Below are positions 8,121 through 16,704 of a stretch of DNA of 47,205 bases, piece after piece. Below the pieces are notes generated by a model, which searched no databases, was not told where the DNA came from, and saw only the letters and a program-made list of their open reading frames with translations. The stretch is from Firmicutes bacterium M10-2 (GTDB lineage: Bacteria > Bacillota_I > Bacilli_A > Erysipelotrichales > Erysipelotrichaceae). Both the position numbers and the translations under genes were made by a program. The stretch covers positions 1 through 47,205 of the forward strand of contig KE159692.1 of NCBI GenBank assembly GCA_000403415.2. The letters are read 5' to 3'. The stretch's first letter is position 1; each line of letters starts with the position of its first letter.

Positions 8121-9266
8121 ATGAAATATATTGTAGAAAAAAGAGATGGAACGCTCGTAGATTTTCAAATTGAAAAAATAAGTAATGTGATAAAAAAAGC
8201 GTTTGGCTCATTACATAAAGAATGGGATGATTCTATTATCGAGCTTTTGGCATTGCGAGTCACAGCCGATTTCGAACCGAAAAAACAAGGCAATCGGATT
8301 GGCGTCGAGCAAATTCAGGATAGTGTCGAAAAAGTCCTTTCCGAATCCGGATATACAGAAGTATCCAAAGCGTATATTTTGTATCGCAAACAAAGGGAAA
8401 ACGTCCGTAAATTAGTCGAAGGCATACAAGATCCCAATTCCTTGATTTCAAGTTATCTGGCTTCTTCCAATGCCGGATATCCATTATCGAATCCGTCAAT
8501 GGAAAAATATATCGTATCAACGCTTATACGGCATTTTTGGATGGACGAGATTTTCGATGAAGAAATCAGACAAGCGCTCAAAGAGAAAAAAATTGTCATC
8601 CATCATATGGATACTTTAAAATACGAACATGTGAATTTCGCTTTAAGCACAATCCGTTTACCGACAGATCCGGTAGAAAAGATCATTCGGGTCTTTTTAT
8701 TGATTGATGACCTCCAAAAATATTTTGCGAATCGGATTACGCTCATCGATGAGAACCATCAATTGAAAGAAAAAGAGATTGAATTAGTGTCCGGCGTGTA
8801 TAATCACGTGAAAATCAAAGAGAAGGCGATCGAGCCAAACCAAAATATCATGATCCATTTATACGATGCAGAGCCGAAAAAAATCGAACTTGCACAACGT
8901 ATTGGAAAAGTATTCCAGGAGGTGCTCGGCCAATTGGAACAGATTGGATTTTTTCAATGCAAAGAATGCGAATTGCTTTTTGATAAATCTTTTAAGAGCA
9001 CGATTTGTTTTGATCAAGAAGAAATCATACCATTTGAAAAAGAACAAGGATTTCGATATATCCGGAAAAAGGTTCTGGACGGAGATGATCTGTTCACGCA
9101 ATTGGACCACGAAGTGGCTCAACAAGTGGATTTTTTGTTTGATTATGTAGAGTATACTGCACAGTTCACCGATCTAAGTGATACAGATGCGATCGATACG
9201 CTTCAAAAAATTATCAAAAAAAATTATCCGTTTATCAATTCTTTCATGATTCAGCCAAAAATATAA
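8121..9266 (+). CDS. ATP-cone protein with NrdD-like N-terminus, no glycyl radical site
   Basis: Residues 1-95 form an ATP-cone (VEKRDGTLVDFQIEKISNVI, IQDSVEKVLSESG, YILYRKQRENVRKL), the nucleotide-sensing module of ribonucleotide reductases and NrdR. The next part (SYLASSNAGYPLSNPSMEKY, VIHHMDTLKYEHVNF) resembles the stretch after the cone in class III reductase NrdD. The rest is not recognisable, and at 381 residues the protein is far shorter than NrdD (around 700). There is no C-terminal RVCGY-like glycyl radical motif. Cysteines occur as CKEC with one more nearby. With an NrdG-like protein directly upstream, it may be a degenerate or repurposed partner. It could instead be a nucleotide-responsive regulator. 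The function is not known. Confidence 0.75.
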   Translation: MKYIVEKRDGTLVDFQIEKISNVIKKAFGSLHKEWDDSIIELLALRVTADFEPKKQGNRIGVEQIQDSVEKVLSESGYTEVSKAYILYRKQRENVRKLVEGIQDPNSLISSYLASSNAGYPLSNPSMEKYIVSTLIRHFWMDEIFDEEIRQALKEKKIVIHHMDTLKYEHVNFALSTIRLPTDPVEKIIRVFLLIDDLQKYFANRITLIDENHQLKEKEIELVSGVYNHVKIKEKAIEPNQNIMIHLYDAEPKKIELAQRIGKVFQEVLGQLEQIGFFQCKECELLFDKSFKSTICFDQEEIIPFEKEQGFRYIRKKVLDGDDLFTQLDHEVAQQVDFLFDYVEYTAQFTDLSDTDAIDTLQKIIKKNYPFINSFMIQPKI

Positions 9267-9285
9267 AAAAATTAAAATTAAGGGG

Positions 9286-9314
9286 TTGCTTTTGGAGATC
9301 GGGTTTGATATTAT
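9286..9314 (+). promoter_or_regulatory. tRNA-Leu promoter
   Basis: TTGCTT (9286-9291), a 17-base spacer and TATTAT (9309-9314) lie 26 bases before the tRNA. Confidence 0.7.
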
Positions 9315-9340
9315 AAGTGGGCAGTCAAGCAAAGATGAAT

Positions 9341-9427
9341 GCCCGGGTGGTGAAATTGGTAGACGCAGTGGACTCAAAATCCACCGGTAGCGATACCGTA
9401 CCGGTTCGAGTCCGGTCCTGGGCACCA
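9341..9427 (+). tRNA. tRNA-Leu (CAA)
   Basis: The 87-base gene folds as a long-variable-arm tRNA. The acceptor stem is GCCCGGG/CCTGGGC with one G-U pair, and the anticodon loop CTCAAAA gives anticodon CAA. The variable stem, GTTCGAGTC T-arm and an encoded CCA end are all present. Confidence 0.95.
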
Positions 9428-9438
9428 TATGTAAATTT

Positions 9439-9462
9439 ACGGGTCAATGACCCGTTTTTTTT
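9439..9462 (+). terminator. tRNA-Leu terminator
   Basis: The stem ACGGGTC/GACCCGT with a three-base loop is followed by eight T. It lies just before the mnmA ribosome binding site. Confidence 0.85.
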
Positions 9463-9489
9463 ATAGAAAAAGTGATTTTGGAGGAAAGC

Positions 9490-10638
9490 ATGAAAGTATT
9501 GTTAGGCTTAAGCGGAGGCGTAGATTCCGCCATAGCAGCATATTTGCTCAAAGAACAAGGATATGATGTAACTTGCTGTTTTATGCGAAATTGGGATAGT
9601 TTCGCAAACAACGATATTTTGGGAAATCCGACCATTATGGAAGGCGTATGTCCGCAAGAACAAGATTATATGGATGCAAAAGCAGTAGCCGATCATTTAG
9701 GACTTCCGTTGTTGCGCGTTGATTTTATCAAAGAATATTGGGATCAGGTTTTCGTGACTTTTTTGAAAGAATACGAAAAGGGGCGTACCCCAAATCCCGA
9801 TATCTTATGCAATAAATACATTAAATTTGATGCGTTTTTTGATTATGCTATGAAAAACGGATTTGATAAAGTAGCGACCGGGCACTACGCGTCAAATGAA
9901 ACGATCGACGGGTATACGTACATGACAAGAGCCCATGATCAAAATAAAGATCAAACTTATTTTTTATGTCAAGTGCCAGAACACGCAATTGCAAAAACGA
10001 TCTTTCCTTTAGGAAATATCGATAAGCCAAAAGTACGTCAGATTGCGAAAGATCTCGATCTCGAAAGTGTGATGAGTAAAAAAGACAGCACAGGTATTTG
10101 TTTCATCGGAGAAAGAAATTTTCGTGAATTTCTGACAAATTATTTACCAAGTAAAAATGGAAAAATAGTTGATGTAGATAGCGGAAAAGTGCTTGGTGAG
10201 CACATCGGGGTACTGTATTACACCATAGGACAACGCAAAGGATTGAATATTACTCATGACAAAGGACCATGGTTTGTAGCAGGAAAAGATGTCAAAAAGA
10301 ACATATTGTATGTGTGCCATCATACTAAAAAACACTGGCTCGAATCCGATGAAGCAATCGTAAGCGGCATCAATTGGCTTGTCAAAGATAAAAATGAAAT
10401 CCCCAATCAGTTGACTTGCAAATTTCGCTATCGTCAGCCTGATCAGGACGTAGCTCTGGAATGGATCGATGATACGACTGTACGTCTGCGTTATCCACAG
10501 AAAATAAGCGGAGTTACATGTGGGCAGGAAGCTGTATTTTATAATGGAAAAAAGTGTCTTGGAGGAGGAGTAATCGATTTTGTGTATCAAAACGGGAAAG
10601 ATCTTAATGAAATGATCATTGCGAAAGGAAAAGCATGA
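9490..10638 (+). CDS. mnmA: tRNA-specific 2-thiouridylase
   Basis: MnmA puts sulfur on U34 of tRNA-Lys, -Glu and -Gln, using ATP to adenylate the base and a persulfide cysteine as donor. The PP-loop motif SGGVDS is at residues 8-13. The conserved TPNPDILCNKYIKF and the catalytic segment STGICFIGERNF, with its cysteine, are present, as is the C-terminal beta-barrel. Its 382 residues are typical. GGAGG (9480-9484) before the ATG at 9490 makes this start better than the upstream one. It overlaps recD2 by ATGA, so the two are translationally coupled, as in the B. subtilis trmU-yrrC neighbourhood. Confidence 0.95.
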   Translation: MKVLLGLSGGVDSAIAAYLLKEQGYDVTCCFMRNWDSFANNDILGNPTIMEGVCPQEQDYMDAKAVADHLGLPLLRVDFIKEYWDQVFVTFLKEYEKGRTPNPDILCNKYIKFDAFFDYAMKNGFDKVATGHYASNETIDGYTYMTRAHDQNKDQTYFLCQVPEHAIAKTIFPLGNIDKPKVRQIAKDLDLESVMSKKDSTGICFIGERNFREFLTNYLPSKNGKIVDVDSGKVLGEHIGVLYYTIGQRKGLNITHDKGPWFVAGKDVKKNILYVCHHTKKHWLESDEAIVSGINWLVKDKNEIPNQLTCKFRYRQPDQDVALEWIDDTTVRLRYPQKISGVTCGQEAVFYNGKKCLGGGVIDFVYQNGKDLNEMIIAKGKA

Positions 10639-12752
10639 GCGAAACCATCAAGGCTCTTTTGGAACATGTAATCTTTGAAAACCCCGATAATCATTATGTG
10701 GTCGCCGCTTTTTCCGAAACAGAAGATTATCATTGCTTTACAGGTGCAGGGAAAATTATCGATCCCAAAGAGGATAATGAATACGAACTTGAAGGAGAAT
10801 ACGTCGAACATCCCAAATATGGAATGCAGTTCAAGATCCTGTACGCCAAGCTTATTCTTCCAACCAAAAAAGAAGCTGTAATCCATTTTCTGTCTTCCGA
10901 GCGCTTTCCAACCATTGGAAAAAAGAGTGCAGAAACTATTTACGAAACTCTTGGAGAAGACTGTCTTGAACAAATCCGAGCCAATCCCGATATCTTAAAG
11001 CAAGTGCCGCGTTTTCCGCAAAAAAAGATCGAAGTTATCAGCGACGGCATCAGCCAATTTACAGGATTCAATGACAATTATATCAAATTATTGGAATATG
11101 GATTGACTGATCGTCAAATCAACTTACTGGAGAATACTTATGAAGAAGAAGTTCTGGAAGTTGTCGAGGAGGATCCATTTCGCCCGCTTTATGAAATTTA
11201 CGGCTTCGGCTATAAAGGGGCATGCAAGATTGCAGACGCTATGCAGATCCCCGCAAACGATCTCAGAAGGCTGGAAGCGATGATCTACGAAATGTGCCGT
11301 CAAATGGCTATGAACTCAGGAAATACGTATATTCCTTACCCTATACTGCAAGAACGATTTAAGTCAGTGCGTCCCGAGAATTTCGAAGATGCATTGACTC
11401 ATCTTCTGCAAAATGGATATTTAAAAGCTGAAAACGAAAAGATCTTTCCTTTTTCGTTGTATGAAGATGAAAAAATTATTGCCAAGCGCTTGAATGAGCA
11501 TATTTTCGAAGTCGAATCAATCGAAAAAGAAGAAATCGATGCGCACATTCGAGATATTGAATTTATGCTCAATATCGAATATGACACAATCCAAAAACAA
11601 GCAATCCATATGTTTTTTTCAAATTCCGCTTCAATTTTGAACGGAGGACCTGGAACAGGAAAGACAACCACAGTCAAAGGAATTCTTCAAATTGCCAAAC
11701 AGCTTTATCCGGAAGCAGTGATCCAATTGTGTGCGCCAACAGGTCGGGCAAGCAAGCGCCTATCCCAATTATCGGACAATGATTCGAAAACCATTCATTC
11801 TTTATTGCGATGGAACTTGGATGACAATACATTCGGAAAAAATGAAAAAGATCCTCTCGATATCGATATTTTGATCATTGATGAATTTTCCATGGTTGAT
11901 ACTCATCTTTTTGCTTCGTTGTTAAAAGCTTTGCCTCCTTACTGCCGCATTCTGCTGATTGGAGATGAAGATCAATTAGAAAGTGTCGGCCCGGGAAAAG
12001 TATTCAACGATATTATCGAAAGCAAGATTTACCCCATTGTGCATCTTGAAAAGATTTTTCGTCAATCGAAAGGTTCGGGAATCGCTCAGCTTGCTAAATC
12101 AATTCGAGAAGAAGAAGCAATTGAATTTGAAGACGGGGCCAATTTTATTTCGCAGCCAACGAACTTTATCATCGAAGATCTGAAAAAGCATATTTCGGTA
12201 TACAGTGATCAAGAACGCCATGCTATGCAGATTGTTGCACCGATGTATAAGGGGAAGGCCGGGATTGATGCAATCAATATGGCGATGCAGGAAATGATCA
12301 ATCCCCCAATAAAAGGAAAGAATGAACTAAGAATCGGAAATTTTTGTTTTCGGGAAGATGACAAAGTGATGCTTTTGAAAAACCTACCCGAAAACGATGT
12401 GTACAACGGAGATATCGGAACGATCTGCGAAATTCAAGACCGGATCATCACGGTCGATTTCGGCAATCAAATCGTGGATTTTGCCAAAGACCATCTTTAT
12501 TATTTAAGCCATGCGTATTGTATCAGCGTTCATAAATCGCAAGGAAGCGAATACGATACCGTATATTGCGTGGTTGAACCGCAAACAGCCCATATGCTTA
12601 ATAAACGACTTTTGTATACAGCCGTATCCCGAGCAAAAAAAGAGTTGTTTCTGATTGGGGATGAACGATTGTTCAAACAAAAAATCCAGCAAAAACAAAG
12701 TCATATCCGGATGACGATGTTGAAAGAACGAATTGCCGAAGTCAGAAAGTAA
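10635..12752 (+). CDS. recD2: RecD-like DNA helicase
   Basis: A 5'-3' superfamily 1B DNA helicase of the RecD2 (YrrC) type, working without RecBC in DNA repair. It shows an N-terminal OB-like region, helix-hairpin-helix segments (about residues 85-190), Walker A GGPGTGKTTT, motif II DEFSMVD, motif III GDEDQLESVGPG, and the UvrD-like C-terminal AYCISVHKSQGSEYDTV and YTAVSRAK. Its 705 residues are somewhat shorter than B. subtilis YrrC. It starts within the mnmA stop codon. Confidence 0.93.
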   Translation: MSETIKALLEHVIFENPDNHYVVAAFSETEDYHCFTGAGKIIDPKEDNEYELEGEYVEHPKYGMQFKILYAKLILPTKKEAVIHFLSSERFPTIGKKSAETIYETLGEDCLEQIRANPDILKQVPRFPQKKIEVISDGISQFTGFNDNYIKLLEYGLTDRQINLLENTYEEEVLEVVEEDPFRPLYEIYGFGYKGACKIADAMQIPANDLRRLEAMIYEMCRQMAMNSGNTYIPYPILQERFKSVRPENFEDALTHLLQNGYLKAENEKIFPFSLYEDEKIIAKRLNEHIFEVESIEKEEIDAHIRDIEFMLNIEYDTIQKQAIHMFFSNSASILNGGPGTGKTTTVKGILQIAKQLYPEAVIQLCAPTGRASKRLSQLSDNDSKTIHSLLRWNLDDNTFGKNEKDPLDIDILIIDEFSMVDTHLFASLLKALPPYCRILLIGDEDQLESVGPGKVFNDIIESKIYPIVHLEKIFRQSKGSGIAQLAKSIREEEAIEFEDGANFISQPTNFIIEDLKKHISVYSDQERHAMQIVAPMYKGKAGIDAINMAMQEMINPPIKGKNELRIGNFCFREDDKVMLLKNLPENDVYNGDIGTICEIQDRIITVDFGNQIVDFAKDHLYYLSHAYCISVHKSQGSEYDTVYCVVEPQTAHMLNKRLLYTAVSRAKKELFLIGDERLFKQKIQQKQSHIRMTMLKERIAEVRK

Positions 12753-12762
12753 AAGAAAAAAT

Positions 12763-12791
12763 TTGCGAAAATCCATCGTTCCTGATAATAT
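12763..12791 (+). promoter_or_regulatory. alaS promoter
   Basis: TTGCGA (12763-12768), a 17-base spacer and TAATAT (12786-12791) give an expected start near 12798, the beginning of the T-box leader. Confidence 0.65.
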
Positions 12792-12797
12792 TAGGTT

Positions 12798-13011
12798 AGT
12801 TTGACAATGAAAAAGACAAGTAAGGCGCAAGTTTTACGAGCAAAAGAGACAAGGTGGATGGTGCAAACCTTGCGTAAACGCGTTCTGAAGCTGCTTTGGA
12901 GTTGGACCGCGTCCCGCGTTATCGGAATATGAGTGCATTTTTCAAAAATGAAAAATGAAGCAGGATGGTACCGCGTATTCATTACGTTCCTAGCAATAGG
13001 GACGTTTTTTT
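12798..13011 (+). promoter_or_regulatory. T-box leader of alaS
   Basis: The leader has the conserved T-box core TGGTACCGCG (12966-12975) and AGAGAC and GGTG-type segments of stem I. It ends in an intrinsic terminator (stem near 12984-12991 and 12998-13005, then a T run). A GCT at 12890-12892 in the probable specifier loop (after CTGAA) reads an alanine codon, in line with the next gene. Uncharged tRNA-Ala should favour the antiterminator. The specifier position is inferred from layout. Confidence 0.9.
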
Positions 13012-13030
13012 GTTGAAAAAGGAGAAAATG

Positions 13031-15661
13031 ATGAAACAATTAACAGGCAATCAAGTACGACAAATGTTCCTTGACTATTTTTCGCAGCAAGGGCATATGA
13101 TCGAACCCGGAGCAAGTCTGATCCCGAACAATGATCCGACACTGTTATGGATCAATGCCGGAGTTGCGGCATTGAAAAAATATTTTGACGGAAGCGAAAA
13201 ACCGCGCAGCAATCGGATTGCCAATGCACAGAAAAGCATTCGAACAAACGATATTGAAAATGTCGGAAAGACCGCAAGACACCACACATTTTTTGAAATG
13301 CTCGGAAACTTTTCAATTGGCGATTATTTCAAAAAAGAAGCGATTCCGTTTGCTTGGGAGTTTTTGACAAGTAAAGACTGGATGAGAATCGATAAAGAAC
13401 GTCTGTATGTTTCTGTATATACAGACGATGAAGAAGCGTACAAAATCTGGACAGAAGTGTGCCATGTCGATCCAAGCCACATTTTAAAAACCAATGAAAA
13501 CTTCTGGGAAATCGGAAAGGGTCCGGGAGGTCCGGATTCGGAAATTTTCTTTGATCGCGGAGAAAAATACGATCCTCAAGGATTGGGAGAACGTTTGTTT
13601 TTTGAAGAACTAGAAAATGATCGCTATGTCGAAGTGTGGAACATCGTATTTTCACAATTTGACTGTGATCCGGACTTGGATCGAAAAGATTATAAAGAAC
13701 TTCCGCAAAAGAACATTGATACCGGAATGGGACTCGAGCGTCTTGTTGCTCTCGTTCAAGACGGAGAAACGAATTTCGACACAGATCTTTTCTTGCCGAT
13801 TATTTATGCGACTGAAACGTATGCAAAATATCCTTATGAAGGAGAATACAAGATGGCGTATCGAGTTATCGCCGATCATATACGCACGATTACTTTTGCG
13901 CTAAGTGACGGAGCGAATTTTTCAAACAGCGGACGAGGATATGTGCTGCGCCGAGTGCTTCGTCGTGCAGCACGTTACGGGTTGAAACTTGGAATTGACG
14001 AACCGTTCCTTTATAAACTTGTTCCGGTTGTGAATGAAGTAATGAAGGATTTTTATCCGTATTTGTCCGAACATACCGAAATGAACGAAAAACTCATCAA
14101 AAACGAAGAAGAAACGTTCAAAAAAACCTTAAAGATCGGACAAACGCTTTTGGATGAGGAAATTGGCAAAGCGAAAGACGGGATTCTTTCAGGCGAAGTC
14201 GTGTTTAAATTATACGACACATACGGTTTTCCGTTTGAATTGACTCAGGAAATTGCCGAAGAACATGGTTTAAAGATCGTACGAGAACAATTCGACGAGC
14301 AAATGGCTTTGCAGAAAGAGCGTGCGAGAAATGCAAGAAACGTAAAAGATTCATTTGCTTCTCAAAACGAAGAACTCATGAACTTCACTACACCAAGCGA
14401 ATTTATCGGATATGATCACACGAATTGCGAAGGAGAGATCATCGCTCTGTTTAAAGACGGAAAAATGGTTGAAATGCTCGACGGGGAAGGCGATGTCATC
14501 TTTGATCGCACTTGTTTCTATGCGGAAAGCGGAGGGCAAGTTGCCGATACCGGAGAAATTCAGGCCCTTCACACAAAAGCAAAAGTAACAGATGTACAAA
14601 AAACGCGCAATTCGCAGCATTTGGTCAAAGTTCATGTTGAAGAAGGAACGCTGCACGTACATGACGTATGCTTCCAGCAAGTCGATATAACGCGCCGTAT
14701 GAAAACAACAGCAAACCATTCTTGCACACACTTGCTGCAAAGTGCTCTGAAACAAGTTTTGGGAGAACACATCCAGCAGGCAGGAAGTTTTGTCGGCCCG
14801 GATTATTTGCGATTTGATTTCCGCCACTTTGAAAAGGTGACACCGAAACAACTGGCTGAGGTGGAGAAACTCGTCAATCAATATATTACGAGCGGATATT
14901 CGGTTACGAAAGAGATTATGGATATCGAAGAGGCAAAGCAATCCGGGGCAACCGCTTTATTCAATGAAAAGTACGGAAGCAAGGTGCGCGTCGTGACGAT
15001 GGGGCCTGTATCGAAAGAATTCTGTGCAGGATGCCACGTAGAAAATACGGCACAGATTGGTGTATGCAAAATTATCGGCGAAGAAAGTATCGGATCGGAT
15101 TCGCGTCGTATTACCGCAAAAACCGGAATGAAAGCTTATGAAGAATTCGCCAGAGAACACGAACAACTGGAATCGATTGCGGCAAGCATGAAGCAAAAAG
15201 GCATCAAAGATATTGAGGAAAAAGTTGATGCTCAGGTTCAACATGCAAAAGCACTTCAAAAAGAGCTTGAGCAGCTGAAAAATCAAATTTTTGCCCTGCG
15301 ATCGAATGAATGGATTAATGAAAAAGAAAGAGTTGGAAACTTTGATCTGCTGATTAAAAAGACTCATGGTCTGGATGGCAAGGCGATGAAAGATATCGTA
15401 TCCAACCTCAAATCGAAAGATCCGCAGCTTGTGGTCCTTCTGATTGCAGCTGATGAGCATAAGGTCGTCTTTGTGGCCGGCGCCGGACAAGACGCGATTG
15501 CCAACAAGGTCAATGCCGGACAACTTGTCAAGATGGCAGCCAATATTTGCGGCGGAAACGGGGGCGGAAAACCGGATCTGGCCCAAGCCGGAGGAAAAGA
15601 CGCAGGCAAAGTGGATGAAGCTATTCAACTAATCAAAGATCTGCTTGCCGGATTGAAATAA
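13031..15661 (+). CDS. alaS: Alanine-tRNA ligase
   Basis: It charges tRNA-Ala and edits misacylated Ser and Gly. Class II motifs lie in the N-terminal half (RIANAQKSIRTNDIENVG, HHTFFEMLGNFSIGDYF, GLERLV). The editing domain has the zinc ligands HSCTHLL and CAGCHVE, and the C-terminal DHHA1 domain ends in GGGKPDLAQAGG. Its 876 residues match the family. Of the two adjacent ATGs (13028, 13031) the second has better spacing to GGAG at 13021. The T-box leader controls it. An AT-rich hairpin at 15668-15690 follows without a clean T run. Confidence 0.96.
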   Translation: MKQLTGNQVRQMFLDYFSQQGHMIEPGASLIPNNDPTLLWINAGVAALKKYFDGSEKPRSNRIANAQKSIRTNDIENVGKTARHHTFFEMLGNFSIGDYFKKEAIPFAWEFLTSKDWMRIDKERLYVSVYTDDEEAYKIWTEVCHVDPSHILKTNENFWEIGKGPGGPDSEIFFDRGEKYDPQGLGERLFFEELENDRYVEVWNIVFSQFDCDPDLDRKDYKELPQKNIDTGMGLERLVALVQDGETNFDTDLFLPIIYATETYAKYPYEGEYKMAYRVIADHIRTITFALSDGANFSNSGRGYVLRRVLRRAARYGLKLGIDEPFLYKLVPVVNEVMKDFYPYLSEHTEMNEKLIKNEEETFKKTLKIGQTLLDEEIGKAKDGILSGEVVFKLYDTYGFPFELTQEIAEEHGLKIVREQFDEQMALQKERARNARNVKDSFASQNEELMNFTTPSEFIGYDHTNCEGEIIALFKDGKMVEMLDGEGDVIFDRTCFYAESGGQVADTGEIQALHTKAKVTDVQKTRNSQHLVKVHVEEGTLHVHDVCFQQVDITRRMKTTANHSCTHLLQSALKQVLGEHIQQAGSFVGPDYLRFDFRHFEKVTPKQLAEVEKLVNQYITSGYSVTKEIMDIEEAKQSGATALFNEKYGSKVRVVTMGPVSKEFCAGCHVENTAQIGVCKIIGEESIGSDSRRITAKTGMKAYEEFAREHEQLESIAASMKQKGIKDIEEKVDAQVQHAKALQKELEQLKNQIFALRSNEWINEKERVGNFDLLIKKTHGLDGKAMKDIVSNLKSKDPQLVVLLIAADEHKVVFVAGAGQDAIANKVNAGQLVKMAANICGGNGGGKPDLAQAGGKDAGKVDEAIQLIKDLLAGLK

Positions 15662-15731
15662 AACGGAAAAATGAAATCGCTTTTCATTTTATAAAACTTA
15701 AGGTACAATACGTGTATATGTTAGGAGTGTG

Positions 15732-15989
15732 ATGAGAATGAGAGACGTTACAGCTACAATGACGTTTACGACAGAAGAAATTCGTCGCGAGAACATCAAA
15801 ACGATTCTTAGAGAGGTGAGCCAGGCATTGGAAGAAAGAGGATATAATTCCGAAAACCAAATTGCCGGTTATTTGATCAGCAATGATCCTGCGTATATTT
15901 CATCTCACAAAAATGCTCGTAATCTCATCCAGCGTATCGAAAGATACGAGATTATTGAAGAGCTCGTTCGAGCGTATTTGGAAAAATAA
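15732..15989 (+). CDS. ireB: IreB family regulatory protein (UPF0297)
   Basis: A small conserved Firmicutes protein of 85 residues, containing RRENIKTILREVSQALEERG and QIAGYLISNDPAYI, which define the family. In Enterococcus IreB is phosphorylated by the IreK Ser/Thr kinase and tempers cephalosporin resistance; that role here is by homology only. AGGAG at 15723 allows a start at ATG 15732 or 15738. A TACAAT at 15704-15709 may be its own promoter. Its stop overlaps the ruvX start (taATG), as usual for alaS-ireB-ruvX. Confidence 0.92.
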   Translation: MRMRDVTATMTFTTEEIRRENIKTILREVSQALEERGYNSENQIAGYLISNDPAYISSHKNARNLIQRIERYEIIEELVRAYLEK

Positions 15990-16414
15990 TGCAAAAGATC
16001 ATAGGTTTAGATCTTGGCAGCAAGACGTGCGGTGTGGCGATCAGCGATGCGCTCGGTATGATTGCACGCGCATTGACCACAGTTCGATTCGAGTCCGACG
16101 ATTATGATGCATGTCTGGATGATGTACTCACGATCTTAAACGAACAAAAAGTGAAAGAAGTGGTGCTCGGGCTGCCGAAACACATGAATGGTGATATCGG
16201 CATACGCGGACAGATTTCGATTGATTTCGCAAAAAAGCTTGAAGAGCATGGAATCAAAGTGGACTTGTGGGATGAACGATTGACGACAGTGAGTGCGGAA
16301 CGATTACTTATTCAAGGGGATGTTTCAAGAAAGAAACGGAAAAAAGTAATCGATCAAATGGCTGCTGTCCAAATTTTGCAAAGTTATCTAGATCGACAAA
16401 ACGGGGGATATTAG
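15989..16414 (+). CDS. ruvX: Holliday junction resolvase-like protein (RuvX/YqgF)
   Basis: This 141-residue RNase H-fold protein shows the start GLDLGSKTCGVAISD with the first acidic residue, LGLPKHMNGDIG, and WDERLTTVSAERLL. YqgF proteins act in 16S rRNA 5'-end maturation in E. coli and resemble Holliday resolvases. Which role applies here cannot be told from the sequence. It starts on the last base of the ireB stop codon. Confidence 0.93.
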   Translation: MQKIIGLDLGSKTCGVAISDALGMIARALTTVRFESDDYDACLDDVLTILNEQKVKEVVLGLPKHMNGDIGIRGQISIDFAKKLEEHGIKVDLWDERLTTVSAERLLIQGDVSRKKRKKVIDQMAAVQILQSYLDRQNGGY

Positions 16415-16428
16415 CTCTCCCGTTTTTT
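16401..16428 (+). terminator. Terminator overlapping the ruvX end
   Basis: The stem ACGGGGGA/TCTCCCGT (one G-U pair) with a seven-base loop is followed by six T. It contains the ruvX stop codon and lies 19 bases before the next gene, so it may attenuate rather than fully end the operon. Confidence 0.7.
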
Positions 16429-16446
16429 GGTAAGAGGAGGAAAAAA

Positions 16447-16704
16447 ATGTTAGATTCAAATAGTTTATATGTAACCGATGAAAATGGAAATGAAGTAAAG
16501 ATGACGATCTTATTTACATTTGATGCACCGGACGGTATTCAATATGTCGTGTTCCAAAGAGCGGGAAGCGATAACGGGGAAGTATTCGCATCACGTTATA
16601 ACGATGAAGGCCAGCTAATCCCAATCGAATCCGATGAAGAATGGGAAATGGTAGAGGAAGTCATCAATACATTTATTGAGGATGAAGAGAATGCCGAAGG
16701 CTAA
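16447..16704 (+). CDS. DUF1292 family protein (YrzB-like)
   Basis: An 85-residue acidic protein of the DUF1292 family, shown by VTDENGNEVKMTILFTFDAPD, YVVFQRAGSDNGEVFASRYND and WEMVEEVINTF. The family regularly follows ruvX in Firmicutes, and its function is unknown. GAGGAGG precedes the ATG. Its 3' end overlaps mltG by 14 bases. Confidence 0.9.
   Translation: MLDSNSLYVTDENGNEVKMTILFTFDAPDGIQYVVFQRAGSDNGEVFASRYNDEGQLIPIESDEEWEMVEEVINTFIEDEENAEG

Noticed and set aside
12965-13030. Longer alaS and valS starts inside the T-box leaders
   Set aside because: The upstream extensions translate the T-box core and terminator. Proper ribosome binding sites precede the ATGs at 13031 and 22025.
15668-15690. 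Hairpin after alaS as an intrinsic terminator
   Set aside because: The stem AAAATGAAA/TTTCATTTT is very AT-rich and not followed by a clean T run. It is too weak to list as a terminator.
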